A stretch of DNA of 64,000 nt from Pseudomonas asuensis (GCF_014646755.1 NZ_BMNW01000004.1:62001-126000); one strand, 5' to 3'; shown: positions 28,865-37,799, counted from the stretch's first letter. The notes: generated by a model not told the origin, from the letters alone. Program-made: numbers and translations.

Positions 28865-29937
28865 CAGCGCTGTTCCACATCCATTTTCACGTCTTGTCCG
28901 GGTTTAAGGCTATGTACGCCGGCCGTTACAACCCGCTCGCCTGCCTTCAGTCCACTGTCGACCGTAATCGTCCGCTCCTCTCGAGCCAGCACATGCACTT
29001 CGCGCAGCGACACTCTCCGGGACTCAGGGTCGACAATCCAGACGGATGTCTTTCCGCCCTCATCAAGAAGTGCGCTGGCCGGCAATTCGGTAAGCTCCCG
29101 GGGCGTGTCGTTGGTCAGCGCCACGGTTACCAGCGAGCCTAACCTGAACGCCGGGGGTAGCGTTCCCAGGGTGAGCCGTACCCGCCGCGTCCGCGTCATC
29201 GCATCAGCTTGGGGCGCCAATTCACGAATGTGGCCAGTGGTGGAAACCGAGGGGTCCAACTGCGAGGTGACTGTAAAGGTCGTATCGGCAGGTAACGTTT
29301 CCGCCAACCCTGCCGGTACGTCGACAACCGCCTCCTTGACTTCAGGGCGCGCCAGGGTAACAACCTGCTCGCCGGGAGATACGACCTGCCCGGTCTCGGC
29401 ATGCCAGGCCGTGATTACACCATCGAAGTCGGTATACAACTCGCTGTAGGAGAGCTGGTTATGCGACTGATCCCGGGCAGCTTGCGCACGGTCACGTGCT
29501 GCGCGTGCCGTATGCAGCTGGGCCATGACCTGATCAAGCTGCGCCTTGGAGCCGACACCCTTGGCATACAGGGCCTGCTGCCGTCTGGCATTTGCTTCGG
29601 CATCCATCCATTGGGCCTGAGCCTGAGCCAGATCGCCCTCGCTGCTGCGGTAGGCATTCTGCTGATCCGTGGGGTCCAGGGCGGCTAGCAAGGTCCCTTT
29701 TTTCACAAGGTCTCCCACATCGGCCTTCCGCTGAGCGATACGGCCGCCTACGCGGAAACTCAAGGTTGATTCATACCGGGCCTGAATATGGCCGGTAAAT
29801 GCACCCAGCGAGCGAACCTGCTGAGGTTTAGCCTCAACAAATAGCACGGGACGCACCGGAGGCGGCGGCTCCTGCTTGTCAGAGCACGCTGCCAATAGCG
29901 TTACAAGCCCTAACAGGAGAAAGCGTACCCTGCTCAT
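28864..29937 (-). CDS. triB: Periplasmic adaptor (membrane fusion) lipoprotein, TriB-like
   Basis: A 357-residue adaptor. The lipobox LLAAC places Cys18 as the lipidated residue. A barrel-sandwich domain (GGRIAQRKADVGDLVKKGTLLAALDPTD), an alpha-helical hairpin (about 90-170) and beta-barrel domains follow in HlyD/AcrA order. It bridges the RND pump and an outer-membrane channel. It overlaps both neighbours (4 bases upstream, 1 base downstream). Confidence 0.85.
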   Translation of the reverse strand: MSRVRFLLLGLVTLLAACSDKQEPPPPVRPVLFVEAKPQQVRSLGAFTGHIQARYESTLSFRVGGRIAQRKADVGDLVKKGTLLAALDPTDQQNAYRSSEGDLAQAQAQWMDAEANARRQQALYAKGVGSKAQLDQVMAQLHTARAARDRAQAARDQSHNQLSYSELYTDFDGVITAWHAETGQVVSPGEQVVTLARPEVKEAVVDVPAGLAETLPADTTFTVTSQLDPSVSTTGHIRELAPQADAMTRTRRVRLTLGTLPPAFRLGSLVTVALTNDTPRELTELPASALLDEGGKTSVWIVDPESRRVSLREVHVLAREERTITVDSGLKAGERVVTAGVHSLKPGQDVKMDVEQR

Positions 29938-31112
29938 GATGACGCCCCCTGTTGCCCTTTGGCCTTATCGGCGGGATTGATAGCAGCGGGCTGGATGGGC
30001 GGCGCATGGTCCGTCACTTCAACGACCTCAACCTTGAGCCCGTCATAAAGCAATTGGCCACCTGCCGTTACCACGCGATCAGCAGGTGCCAACCCCTCAT
30101 CGATCATCACTTGGCCAGTGATATACCGGGCAACCCTTACCGGCTTGAGCCGAGCGCGATTGTCGGTATCCAGTACCCACACGGCTGGCTTTTCTACGGT
30201 GCCATTGAGCGCTGTCCAAGGCAGCACGACCTGTCGCTTCTCCGGCGTCCCGAGTGACGCTGTGACGGTAGCGCCCAAAGCCATCTGCGGTAGGGCCTTG
30301 TCGAGCAGAACCTTCACACGCACAGTGCCGCTCTGCTGGGAAATGACCGGTGAAACCTCCCGCACATGCCCTGTGGTGCGGACTGCGGGATCATGGAGGA
30401 GTGCAACCTCGATAGGCCGGTCGCCTGGGTCATGAGCCAGCAATGACTCCTGTACATTGAAGACCGCATCACGGTCGCCCTCCTGCGCCAGGGTAAAGAT
30501 TGGCATGGACGCCTGAACAACCTGTCCTACCTCGGCCTGCCGCTCCGTAATCACACCGCTGGCAGCCGATACCAGATTCGCGTAGCTGAGTTGCTTGCGA
30601 GCATCGTCCAGCTGGGCACGCGCGGCACTCAAGGCGCTCTCTGCGCCCTTCAATGCAGCCTGGGCCTCATCATATTGACTCTGGGTGGTGTACCCCTTGG
30701 GCATCAATGCTTTTTGTCGCTCGAACTGCACACGGGCAAGGTTTGCCCTGGACTGTAGAGAAAATACCTGTGCCTCAGCTGCCGCTACGTTGTTACGTTG
30801 GTCCTGAGGGTCGAGCCGAGCGAGAACCTGCCCTTGCTTGACGTGATCACCTACATCAACCAAACGCTCGTTGATCTTGCCGCTGATGCGAAAGGATAAG
30901 GTTGTCTGGATGCGCGCCTGCACATCGCCGGTCAGGGTAGTGGTAGTCGCTACATCTTCCAGGGCAACACGCTGGACTTTTACATGAGGCGGTTGGGGTG
31001 TTGGTTGTAAATCGTCCGAGCAGCCTGCCATACCGGCCAGACTCACCCCTAACAGAAACACCGCGGCAGTGCGCCGAAACAGGGGTCTAGCGCGCCGCGA
31101 AAAGAAAAGCAT
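29934..31112 (-). CDS. triA: Periplasmic adaptor (membrane fusion) lipoprotein, TriA-like
   Basis: A 392-residue adaptor with a lipobox near residue 31 (LAGMAGC) and the same domain order as the next gene, including SGKINERLVDVGDHVKQGQVLARLDPQD and a coiled-coil hairpin. It is the first gene of the efflux operon. The ATG at 31112 was preferred; a TTG two codons upstream with a GGGAGG site at short spacing is also possible. Two different adaptors serving one pump is the hallmark of TriABC. Confidence 0.85.
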   Translation of the reverse strand: MLFFSRRARPLFRRTAAVFLLGVSLAGMAGCSDDLQPTPQPPHVKVQRVALEDVATTTTLTGDVQARIQTTLSFRISGKINERLVDVGDHVKQGQVLARLDPQDQRNNVAAAEAQVFSLQSRANLARVQFERQKALMPKGYTTQSQYDEAQAALKGAESALSAARAQLDDARKQLSYANLVSAASGVITERQAEVGQVVQASMPIFTLAQEGDRDAVFNVQESLLAHDPGDRPIEVALLHDPAVRTTGHVREVSPVISQQSGTVRVKVLLDKALPQMALGATVTASLGTPEKRQVVLPWTALNGTVEKPAVWVLDTDNRARLKPVRVARYITGQVMIDEGLAPADRVVTAGGQLLYDGLKVEVVEVTDHAPPIQPAAINPADKAKGQQGASS

Positions 31113-31431
31113 TGCCAATTAACCTCCCTCACATTCCATATGCATGCCAGCAGTCGACGTGGCGATTTACCCGCGAGTCGTCCATCAAGGTCTGCTGCGC
31201 AGGGGTTGTTCTGGTTATAGGCGACTGACTTTAAGCCTCAGGCAAGGTTCCGGCAATTCAATAGAAGCCCTGGCGCAGCATTAAAAAATGCGGGCACAGA
31301 AAACCCGGCGAAGCAAAGGGCCGGTTAAAGGAAGGAAAGAGAGGAGAAACGCGGGAGGGATGTCATGGGAGCCGCTATCGATGACGGCTCCCGACAGGTC
31401 TTGCCGGTTACAGTGTGCGTAACCGTAACAC
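31113..31431. other. Intergenic region before the efflux operon
   Basis: No gene seen. It should hold the efflux promoter. At 31367-31392 GGGAGCCG pairs with CGGCTCCC around ten bases, about 40 bases past the DUF1127 stop; this may end that transcript, although no U-run follows. Confidence 0.45.
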
Positions 31432-31647
31432 TTAACGCCAGAACGGCTTTTGCAGTTCTTCGTAACGCTGGGCCTCAGTGATACCAGCGTCAGCCAGCAT
31501 ACGGGCATCCAGACGGGCCAGCTCGTTACGGCTGACGATGCGGCGATGCCAAACAGACAGTGTTGTCAGGGCGCGCAATACCAGCGAAGTGCTGGATGTA
31601 GAGACGTTTGTAGCACTGAACGAGTCGGAACGTAGGGTCTGTTCCAT
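31432..31647 (-). CDS. DUF1127 domain protein
   Basis: A 71-residue protein with a Ser/Thr-rich N-terminus and a C-terminal DUF1127 motif: WHRRIVSRNELARLDARMLADAGITEAQRYEELQKPFWR. Short DUF1127 proteins are common in proteobacteria, with reported roles in RNA or phosphate regulation for some; the function here is unknown. AGGAAGG lies before the ATG. Confidence 0.85.
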   Translation of the reverse strand: MEQTLRSDSFSATNVSTSSTSLVLRALTTLSVWHRRIVSRNELARLDARMLADAGITEAQRYEELQKPFWR

Positions 31648-32054
31648 GATGCTTTCCTTCCTGCTTATGGCAGGTAACTAACTATTTAAGATGCGCACAT
31701 TGTCGTGCCGCGGAAGTGTTACCGCCATAAACAGCCAGGAAGAATTGTGCAGGATCAGATATGAAAAAATCGAAACTGTTATGGTCCAAATTGGGTCAAT
31801 CTGTAACGCAATGCACCATTAGCGGGCATATTCACGTTACCGATAGAAACAAGGCCTGCTTTTTCATAACAGCATGGCGTGTTTAACGCCGAGAGATAAT
31901 CCTTTTTTACCCAAGCGCCACAGAAATGTCTACCTTTTTGACGCTTCGGCACAGAAAAAAGCCCTGAAACGGTGCGCCTGTATCCTCAAAGGGCAGCTTC
32001 TCGCATGAGTCGAAACAGCGGAGCAAATGGGGCCGAACGCTATAGGTGAAAAGA

Positions 32055-32086
32055 GGTGTACTGGCTGTACACCAAAAGGTACAGCC
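32055..32086. repeat. Two mutually exclusive inverted repeats
   Basis: GGTGTAC (32055-32061) pairs with GTACACC (32067-32073), while GGCTGTAC (32063-32070) pairs with GTACAGCC (32079-32086). The central segment can join only one of them. It could be an operator with overlapping dyads or an RNA switch. Confidence 0.5.
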
Positions 32087-32117
32087 ACCGTTAAAGGGGG
32101 GGTCCCTGAAGGAGAAA

Positions 32118-32145
32118 GGCCGGTAACAACGCCTCGTTACCGGCC
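32118..32145 (-). terminator. Terminator after the GABA-permease-like gene
   Basis: GGCCGGTAAC and GTTACCGGCC form a perfect 10-bp stem nine bases past the stop, followed on the minus strand by TTTCTCCTT. Confidence 0.8.
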
Positions 32146-32153
32146 CTAAGCGA

Positions 32154-33566
32154 TCAATGACCTTGCGAGGCCGTTACCAGAGCGGCGTTGTTACGATCTT
32201 TGGCACCTAGCCAGGAACCAATGGCCACTACAACCAGCGCCAGCAGGCCGGTCGCCAAGATTTCCATGCGGTGCGCCTCTGTCATCAGCATGATACCCAA
32301 CGCCATGATGATGAAGCCGATCACCAGCCAGGTCAGCCAGGGGAACAGCCACATACGACACTCGATGGGCTGGCCCCGCTCATTCAGCTTGCGACGCATC
32401 CGTAGCTGCGACACGGCAATCACGAGATAGACCAGCAGGGCTACTGCCCCGGATGTTGCCAGCAGGAAGCTAAATACGGCTTCCGGCATGGTGAAGTTGG
32501 CAATTGTCGTGGCAAAGCCTACGGCCGTGCTGGCCAATACAGCGGCACGCGGTACACCGCCAGCAGCGGTCCGGCCAAAGGCGGCAGGTGCATCGCCACG
32601 GCGGCTCAAGGAAAACAACATACGCGAGGCGGTATAAAGTGCAGAGTTCAGGCAACTGGCGACGGCAACCAACACGACCAGATCAACGATCAACTTGGCA
32701 TGGGGAATGGACAAGACTTCCAAGGCACGCTGGTATGAGCCTACTACCGGAAGCTGGGCGTCCTGCCACGGCACGATGGAAATCACCAGGAAGATAGAGA
32801 CGATATAGAACAGACCAATACGCCAGATAACCGAGTTGGTCGCCCTGCCGATCTGCTTCGAAGGATTTTTCGACTCAGCAGCAGCAATAGTGACAATCTC
32901 AGTGCCCATGAAGCTGAACATAGTGGTCAGCAGCGCCCCGATAACCGCGTTGAAGCCGTTGGGCATAAAGCCGCCATTGGCCGCCATCAACGTACCCAGG
33001 CCGCTAACCTCGCGCCCTGGTAATGCACCAACCATGGCCACGGCTCCCAGCACGATAAAGGCGATGATCGCAATGACCTTTAGCAGCGCGAACCAGAACT
33101 CGAACTCGCCATATTTGGCCACACTAAACAGGTTGGTTACTGTCAGGAGCGCTGTAATAGCCAAGGCGAATTGCCAGGTGGCAATGGCTGGAAACCAGGC
33201 ATTCAGGATGGCTGCAGCCGCAACCGCTTCCAGCGGAATCACCAGCACCCAGAACCACCAATACAGCCAACCGATGGTAAAGCCCGCCCAGCGGCCAATG
33301 GCCTGATGGGCATAGGATGAAAAGGAGCCGGTGTCTGGCGAAGCCACGGCCATTTCGCCAAGCATTCGCATCACCAGTACGACCAGGGTCCCTGCCAACG
33401 CATAGGCCAACAGGACAGCAGGACCTGCCGCCGCAATGGCATGACCTGAACCGACGAACAGGCCGGCCCCGATAACACCGGCAATGGAAAGCATGGTGAC
33501 GTGACGCGGTTTCAGTGACGGAGAAAGGGAGGTTCCATCTGAAGAAGGGTGAGTCTTTATTGTCAT
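32154..33566 (-). CDS. gabP: APC-family amino acid permease, GABA permease type
   Basis: A 470-residue permease with about 12 membrane helices. It carries the AAT-family start LKPRHVTMLSIAGVIGAGLFVGSGHAIAAAGPAVLLAYALAG and GEMAVASPDTGSFSSYAHQAIGRWAGFTIGWLYW. It resembles GabP more than the proline or aromatic permeases, but the substrate is inferred. The start at 33566 (ATG) was preferred over a GTG five codons upstream because AGG is suitably spaced. It is divergent from the dioxygenase-like gene, with a dyad between them. Confidence 0.82.
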   Translation of the reverse strand: MTIKTHPSSDGTSLSPSLKPRHVTMLSIAGVIGAGLFVGSGHAIAAAGPAVLLAYALAGTLVVLVMRMLGEMAVASPDTGSFSSYAHQAIGRWAGFTIGWLYWWFWVLVIPLEAVAAAAILNAWFPAIATWQFALAITALLTVTNLFSVAKYGEFEFWFALLKVIAIIAFIVLGAVAMVGALPGREVSGLGTLMAANGGFMPNGFNAVIGALLTTMFSFMGTEIVTIAAAESKNPSKQIGRATNSVIWRIGLFYIVSIFLVISIVPWQDAQLPVVGSYQRALEVLSIPHAKLIVDLVVLVAVASCLNSALYTASRMLFSLSRRGDAPAAFGRTAAGGVPRAAVLASTAVGFATTIANFTMPEAVFSFLLATSGAVALLVYLVIAVSQLRMRRKLNERGQPIECRMWLFPWLTWLVIGFIIMALGIMLMTEAHRMEILATGLLALVVVAIGSWLGAKDRNNAALVTASQGH

Positions 33567-33657
33567 AATAATGCCTGTCACTTGCTGAAATGATTTAGCG
33601 CAAGGCTAATTAACCTCGTCATATCAGCGATACTCCAGGGGCTTTTCAACCATAGAA

Positions 33658-33704
33658 GCGACATTTCACCTACGCTAACGCGGAATCTGTCACAAAAATG
33701 TCGC
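33658..33704. promoter_or_regulatory. Dyad in the gabP/dioxygenase divergent promoter
   Basis: GCGACATTT (33658-33666) is repeated inverted as AAATGTCGC (33696-33704), 29 bases apart. It sits between two divergent starts and could bind one regulator controlling both. Confidence 0.45.
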
Positions 33705-33810
33705 ATCTATGACTTATTCAACGTGACTGCGACGTTATGAATCATTGCATTTAGGTGCAACCCGATTTTCCTAGCAGGTTCTAACAGATAAATCCTTACG
33801 AAACGCCATC

Positions 33811-34581
33811 ATGAGCCAGACTGCTTCTGCCATCAGCGTGACGAGGCATCGCTTGCAGGCCCTGCATGACCAGGGCTTCGTATTGCTACGCGGCGTGCTC
33901 AGCCCTTCACTGGTCGATGAGGTGCGTGCCGCTATCGACCAGCTAATGCCTATCCACTGGGATTACACCGGGCTGGTCGATCACTATAAATGTGTACTCA
34001 ACCGTAATCCGATATGGCTGCCTTACCTGGACCTGCCTGGCGTAATCGAACTGGCCGAGGCAGGCATGGGCGAGGATTGCCATGTCATTGGGCAAACAGC
34101 CTGGCGCTGCCACCCCGGCTTTATCGGTGCAGACCTTCATGCGGATTATCTGGCAATGGAGCTTCCTTCCTCCTTGCTAGAGGACCCAACGTTTGAGCTA
34201 CCCATGCAAATCTGCACCGCGCAGCTTTATCTGGATGAGATCACCGAAGACTTGTGCCCTACCCTGGTTATCCCAGGCAGTCATCGCGCGGGACGAAAAC
34301 CCTTGGAGGGCGAGACGAGCTGGCGAGGCCAACAGGCGCAACCGGTACTCTGTCAACCGGGTGATGTCTTGTTCCTGCGCAGCGAACTCTGGCACGCCGG
34401 GAGTCGCAACCGTACCCGCGATCGCACGCGTTACCTCCTTCAGGTCCACTATGGTCGGCGCATGGTGGCTCAGAAGTTTTCACCCTATCTCGACTGGCAG
34501 TTCAACCCTGCTGTGCTGGATGCCTGTACGCCCCGGCAGCGGCGCCTGCTGGGCGATCATGAGTCTGCCGAATACGATTGA
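33811..34581 (+). CDS. Phytanoyl-CoA dioxygenase (PhyH) family protein
   Basis: A 256-residue cytosolic protein with a 2-oxoglutarate/Fe(II) oxygenase fold. The iron ligands are visible: His-x-Asp in GADLHADYLAME and the distal His in LRSELWHAGSRNRT, followed by an Arg that would bind 2-oxoglutarate. Start FVLLRGVLSPSLVDEVRAAID is typical of the family. The substrate is unknown; pairing with an amino acid permease across a shared promoter hints at an amino-acid-derived substrate (inference). Confidence 0.82.
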   Translation: MSQTASAISVTRHRLQALHDQGFVLLRGVLSPSLVDEVRAAIDQLMPIHWDYTGLVDHYKCVLNRNPIWLPYLDLPGVIELAEAGMGEDCHVIGQTAWRCHPGFIGADLHADYLAMELPSSLLEDPTFELPMQICTAQLYLDEITEDLCPTLVIPGSHRAGRKPLEGETSWRGQQAQPVLCQPGDVLFLRSELWHAGSRNRTRDRTRYLLQVHYGRRMVAQKFSPYLDWQFNPAVLDACTPRQRRLLGDHESAEYD

Positions 34582-34944
34582 GTGAGCCGGCCACCCAAAG
34601 GGTCCGCTACACGAATCATCAATATGCCTCTGACGGGTATCCCTGCACCCTGGAGCACTGAAGTGCCGTTCGCGGCCTTCTCTTCCCACTGAGTTCTTAA
34701 CGCCACAGATCACCCATGCGTTCTGGGCTATGAACATCTGATTGGCGCTCGCATGACACAAAAGCTGCGCATGTGTCAGGACAGCCTGCTGGCTGCATTC
34801 TGAGCCTACGCGCCTAGAACCCTTGCAGTTGGGTTCGAGGCCGTCTGGTTCACGCTTTTACGGTATCGCTGCAGTAGGCAGGAGTAGAAATAGCGGATGA
34901 TCGGTCCCACCTCTATATAGATCATCCGCTGACCGGAGCCTTTC
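34582..34944. other. 360-bp gap before the LEA-type lipoprotein gene
   Basis: No gene recognised. It contains a small dyad GAACCC/GGGTTC at 34817-34836 and an 11-bp perfect inverted repeat at 34892-34930 close to the next start. Confidence 0.4.
34892..34930. promoter_or_regulatory. 11-bp inverted repeat just before the LEA lipoprotein start
   Basis: AGCGGATGATC and GATCATCCGCT are perfectly complementary around a 17-base spacer, ending 14 bases before the ATG. As RNA it would be a hairpin next to the ribosome site; as DNA an operator. Confidence 0.55.
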
Positions 34945-35439
34945 ATGTTTTTATCTGCCTATCGCTCTTGCTCCCGCCTATTGATCGGCGCCCTGCTTCT
35001 CGTAGGGCTTGCAGCCTGTAGCACTCTGGGCCAGCGTGATCCGCTGCGAATTGCCGTAGCTGGTATCGAGCCGCTACCGGGGCAAGGGCTGGAAATGCGT
35101 TTCAATGTGAAGCTGCGTGTACAAAATCCGAACGATACAGCTATCGACTACAACGGCCTGGCGCTGGACATGGATATCAACGGCCAGCCGCTGGCCAGTG
35201 GTGTCAGCAGCCAGAGTGGCAGCGTGCCCCGCTATGGCGAGACGGTACTGACCGTTCCCGTCACCGTCTCAGCCTTTTCGGCCGTGCGCCAGTTCTGGGG
35301 CTTTGCCGAGCATACCCCTACCAAAAGCGTGCCCTATACCATCCACGGCAAGCTGGCCGGAGGCCTCCTGGGAACGGTACGCTTCAAGGACAAAGGTGAG
35401 CTGACGCTGCCTGAATCGACAGGGGCTGGCACCTGGTAA
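34945..35439 (+). CDS. LEA type 2 family lipoprotein
   Basis: A 164-residue exported lipoprotein. The lipobox LAAC lies near residues 23-26. The rest is a single beta-rich WHy/LEA14 domain: LRVQNPNDTAIDYNGLALDMDINGQPLASGVSSQ is characteristic. Such proteins are linked to desiccation or cold stress. The gene stands alone, with a hairpin immediately upstream of its GGAG site. Confidence 0.85.
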   Translation: MFLSAYRSCSRLLIGALLLVGLAACSTLGQRDPLRIAVAGIEPLPGQGLEMRFNVKLRVQNPNDTAIDYNGLALDMDINGQPLASGVSSQSGSVPRYGETVLTVPVTVSAFSAVRQFWGFAEHTPTKSVPYTIHGKLAGGLLGTVRFKDKGELTLPESTGAGTW

Positions 35440-35517
35440 GTGGCTCAATGGATTGGCCCCAGACGGCTATTGAACCCCATAGGCGCAAGGGTAACGGTTA
35501 CATATAAGCAGCATGAC

Positions 35518-36471
35518 TCACGACACCGCTGCTTCGGCAGCTTGATGCTCATGCCGCTCGGCGGCCGGACTATGATCGAAGTAACGCTTGTACTCGCGGC
35601 TGAATTGAGAAGCACTCTGGTAGCCAACCTGAAGTGCTACTTGGGCCACATTAAGCCGCTGGGCCACAAGCAGTTGCTGCGCCTTGATCAGACGCAGCCG
35701 CTTCAAATACTGCACGGGTGATACCAGCGTGCTGCGCTTGAAATGCTCGTGAAACGCAGAAGTGCTCATGTTCGCGCAGCGCGCCAGCTGATCTACATTC
35801 AATGGCTCCGCGTAATGGTGGTGCAGGTAGGTCAGCGAAGCTGCGATCCGGGCAAACTGCCCGCGCTGCTCGACCAATGCCCGCAACGCTCCCCCTTGCG
35901 GGCCGCGCAATGCTACAAACAAGACTTCGCGCAGGCGCATTGCACCCAGAATCCGGCGTTCCAGCGGATCATGCAGACACCGCAGCAGCCGCTCTACCGC
36001 CTCTCGCATGGCAGTATCGAGCGGGGAAGACACCATGGACTCCGGCGTCTGCACACGGGCCGGCTGAACCTCTTCCGGTCCCATCGCCAGCACCAGCTCA
36101 CCCAGTACGCTTCGGTCGATGTCAATGGAAACACCCAGCAACGGCACCTCGGGTGTAGCGAACGTCTCGCACTCGAAGGGGACCGGCAGAGCCTGAACCA
36201 AATAATGACCGGCTCCATACTCCAATGTCCTTTCACCCAGATACGCCAGCTTGCTGCCTTGGGCAATCACCATAAGGCTGGGCTCGTAGATCTGAGGCGA
36301 GCGCGACACATTGCTACGTGCAGTCACGATTCGGACCTGCTCCATAGGCGTTGGTAAAAACCCTTCGCGCGTGGCAAGCGGCTGGATCAGAGAAACCAGG
36401 GTGGCATTGGCATCGAGATGGCGGGTCAACTGCATGGAAACGGTACCGGAAGGAGTAACAGGCACGGTCAT
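35518..36471 (-). CDS. AraC-family transcriptional regulator
   Basis: A 317-residue regulator with an AraC_N-type (PF06719) cupin domain (ARSNVSRSPQIYEPSLMVIAQGSKLAYLGERTLEYGAGHYLVQALPVPFE) and a C-terminal pair of helix-turn-helix motifs (YAEPLNVDQLARCANMSTSAFHEHFK). It is divergent from the YahK-like alcohol dehydrogenase gene, the arrangement of YqhC with the aldehyde reductase YqhD in E. coli, so it may control that gene in response to aldehydes (inference). Confidence 0.88.
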   Translation of the reverse strand: MTVPVTPSGTVSMQLTRHLDANATLVSLIQPLATREGFLPTPMEQVRIVTARSNVSRSPQIYEPSLMVIAQGSKLAYLGERTLEYGAGHYLVQALPVPFECETFATPEVPLLGVSIDIDRSVLGELVLAMGPEEVQPARVQTPESMVSSPLDTAMREAVERLLRCLHDPLERRILGAMRLREVLFVALRGPQGGALRALVEQRGQFARIAASLTYLHHHYAEPLNVDQLARCANMSTSAFHEHFKRSTLVSPVQYLKRLRLIKAQQLLVAQRLNVAQVALQVGYQSASQFSREYKRYFDHSPAAERHEHQAAEAAVS

Positions 36472-36695
36472 AATCGCAAAAACAAGGGAGCAATAAGTCT
36501 ATAACTACCAAATGCTGGAGGAATAGGCATAACGTCAGGAGGAATCGTCATGACCCCCTCTCCATAGTTCCTCACAATAGCCCTATTCCTTTCTCGATGA
36601 GTCTGCTGCGGCTCTGTCATCGCCCTACGGCGGTGCGCCTTTGCATTGGCGAAGCGGCAGCCGGACTCCTAACGTTGCTCCTTGTGAGGTTTTGC

Positions 36696-37763
36696 ATGAC
36701 TAACGCATTCGGCTATGCCGCCCTGTCCCCCACGACGCCTCTCGTTCCCCATTCCTTTGTGCGCCGCTCGCCGCGCAAGGATGATGTGGCTATTGAAATC
36801 CTGTACTGCGGCGTGTGCCACTCCGATATCCACCAGGCCCGTAACGAGTGGGGGATTGCTGTTTATCCGCTGATGCCTGGCCACGAAATCGTAGGCAGGG
36901 TGACTGCCGTGGGCGCCGATGTCAGCCGCTACAAGGTAGGCGATCTGGTCGGTGTGGGCTGCATGGTGGACTCCTGCCGCCATTGCGAAGCGTGCCAGAA
37001 GGATCTTGAGCAGTATTGCCTGGAAGGCCCTACCATGACCTACGCTACCCCGGATCGCGTAGACGGCAGCAACACCATGGGTGGCTACTCCGACAGTATC
37101 GTGGTCAGCGATCGTTTCGTTGTGAGCATTCCCGAGAAGCTGGATCTGGCCTCCGCAGCGCCTATCCTGTGCGCGGGTATCACCACCTACTCTCCGCTCA
37201 AGCACTACGGTGTAAAGGCGGGCGACAAGGTAGGCGTGCTGGGCATGGGTGGTCTGGGTCACATGGGTATCAAGTTCGCCAAGGCCATGGGCGCGGAAGT
37301 CACCGTGTTTACCCGTTCGCTGTCCAAGGTGGACGAGGCCAAGCGTCAGGGCGCGGACCATGTGATCGTTTCTACCGACGAAGCACAGATGAACGCCGCA
37401 GCCGGTCGTTTCGACTTCCTGCTTGACACCATCCCGGTGCAGCACGACCTGAATCCTTACCTCGAAACCCTGCGTTTTGACGGTGTGCATATCCTGGTCG
37501 GCCTGATTGAACCTATCGAGCCCGCCCTTCATGCCGGCAACCTGGTCATGAAGCGCCGCGTCATTGCTGGCTCGCTCATTGGCGGGATGGCAGAAACCCA
37601 GGAAGTGCTGGACTTCTGCGCCGAGCACGGCATCACCTGCGATATCGAAATGCTGGACATCCGCAACATCAACGAAGCCTACGAGCGCATGATCAAGGGT
37701 GATGTGAAGTACCGTTTCGTCATTGACATGGCGACGCTGAAAGCGGCACAGGCCCAGGCCTGA
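36696..37763 (+). CDS. yahK: Zinc-dependent NADP alcohol/aldehyde dehydrogenase, YahK-like
   Basis: A 355-residue medium-chain dehydrogenase. Catalytic-zinc ligands are in CGVCHSDIHQ and GHEIVGRV; structural-zinc cysteines in DSCRHCEACQKDLEQYC; the nucleotide-binding glycines in GVLGMGGLGHMGIKFAKAMG. It belongs to the YahK/cinnamyl-alcohol branch that reduces aldehydes broadly. The start at 36696 has GAGG six bases upstream; an upstream extension of the frame to 36597 has no such site and does not look like protein. Confidence 0.9.
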   Translation: MTNAFGYAALSPTTPLVPHSFVRRSPRKDDVAIEILYCGVCHSDIHQARNEWGIAVYPLMPGHEIVGRVTAVGADVSRYKVGDLVGVGCMVDSCRHCEACQKDLEQYCLEGPTMTYATPDRVDGSNTMGGYSDSIVVSDRFVVSIPEKLDLASAAPILCAGITTYSPLKHYGVKAGDKVGVLGMGGLGHMGIKFAKAMGAEVTVFTRSLSKVDEAKRQGADHVIVSTDEAQMNAAAGRFDFLLDTIPVQHDLNPYLETLRFDGVHILVGLIEPIEPALHAGNLVMKRRVIAGSLIGGMAETQEVLDFCAEHGITCDIEMLDIRNINEAYERMIKGDVKYRFVIDMATLKAAQAQA

Positions 37764-37771
37764 TACCTAAT

Positions 37772-37799
37772 GCGGGGCGGCTTTGCCGCTCCGCTGCTT
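37772..37799 (+). terminator. Terminator after the YahK-like gene
   Basis: GCGGGGCGGC pairs with GCCGCTCCGC around TTT (one mismatch) and is followed by TGCTTTTCC. Confidence 0.7.

Larger units (their letters stand above)
31648..32153. other. 500-bp gap with direct and inverted repeats
   Basis: No convincing gene. Contents: TGGTCC-AAA-TTGGGTC at 31782-31797 (direct half-sites upstream of DUF1127); overlapping dyads built on GTAC at 32055-32086; and a terminator at 32118-32145 for the permease gene to the right. Confidence 0.5.

Noticed and set aside
28070-29449. 459-residue plus-strand frame opposite the efflux genes
   Set aside because: It is antisense to the RND pump and adaptor genes, which have full family motifs; a long antisense frame is expected in such GC-rich coding DNA.
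36597-36695. N-terminal extension of the YahK-like dehydrogenase
   Set aside because: The family begins at the chosen ATG, which has a GAGG site; the extension is not conserved-looking.
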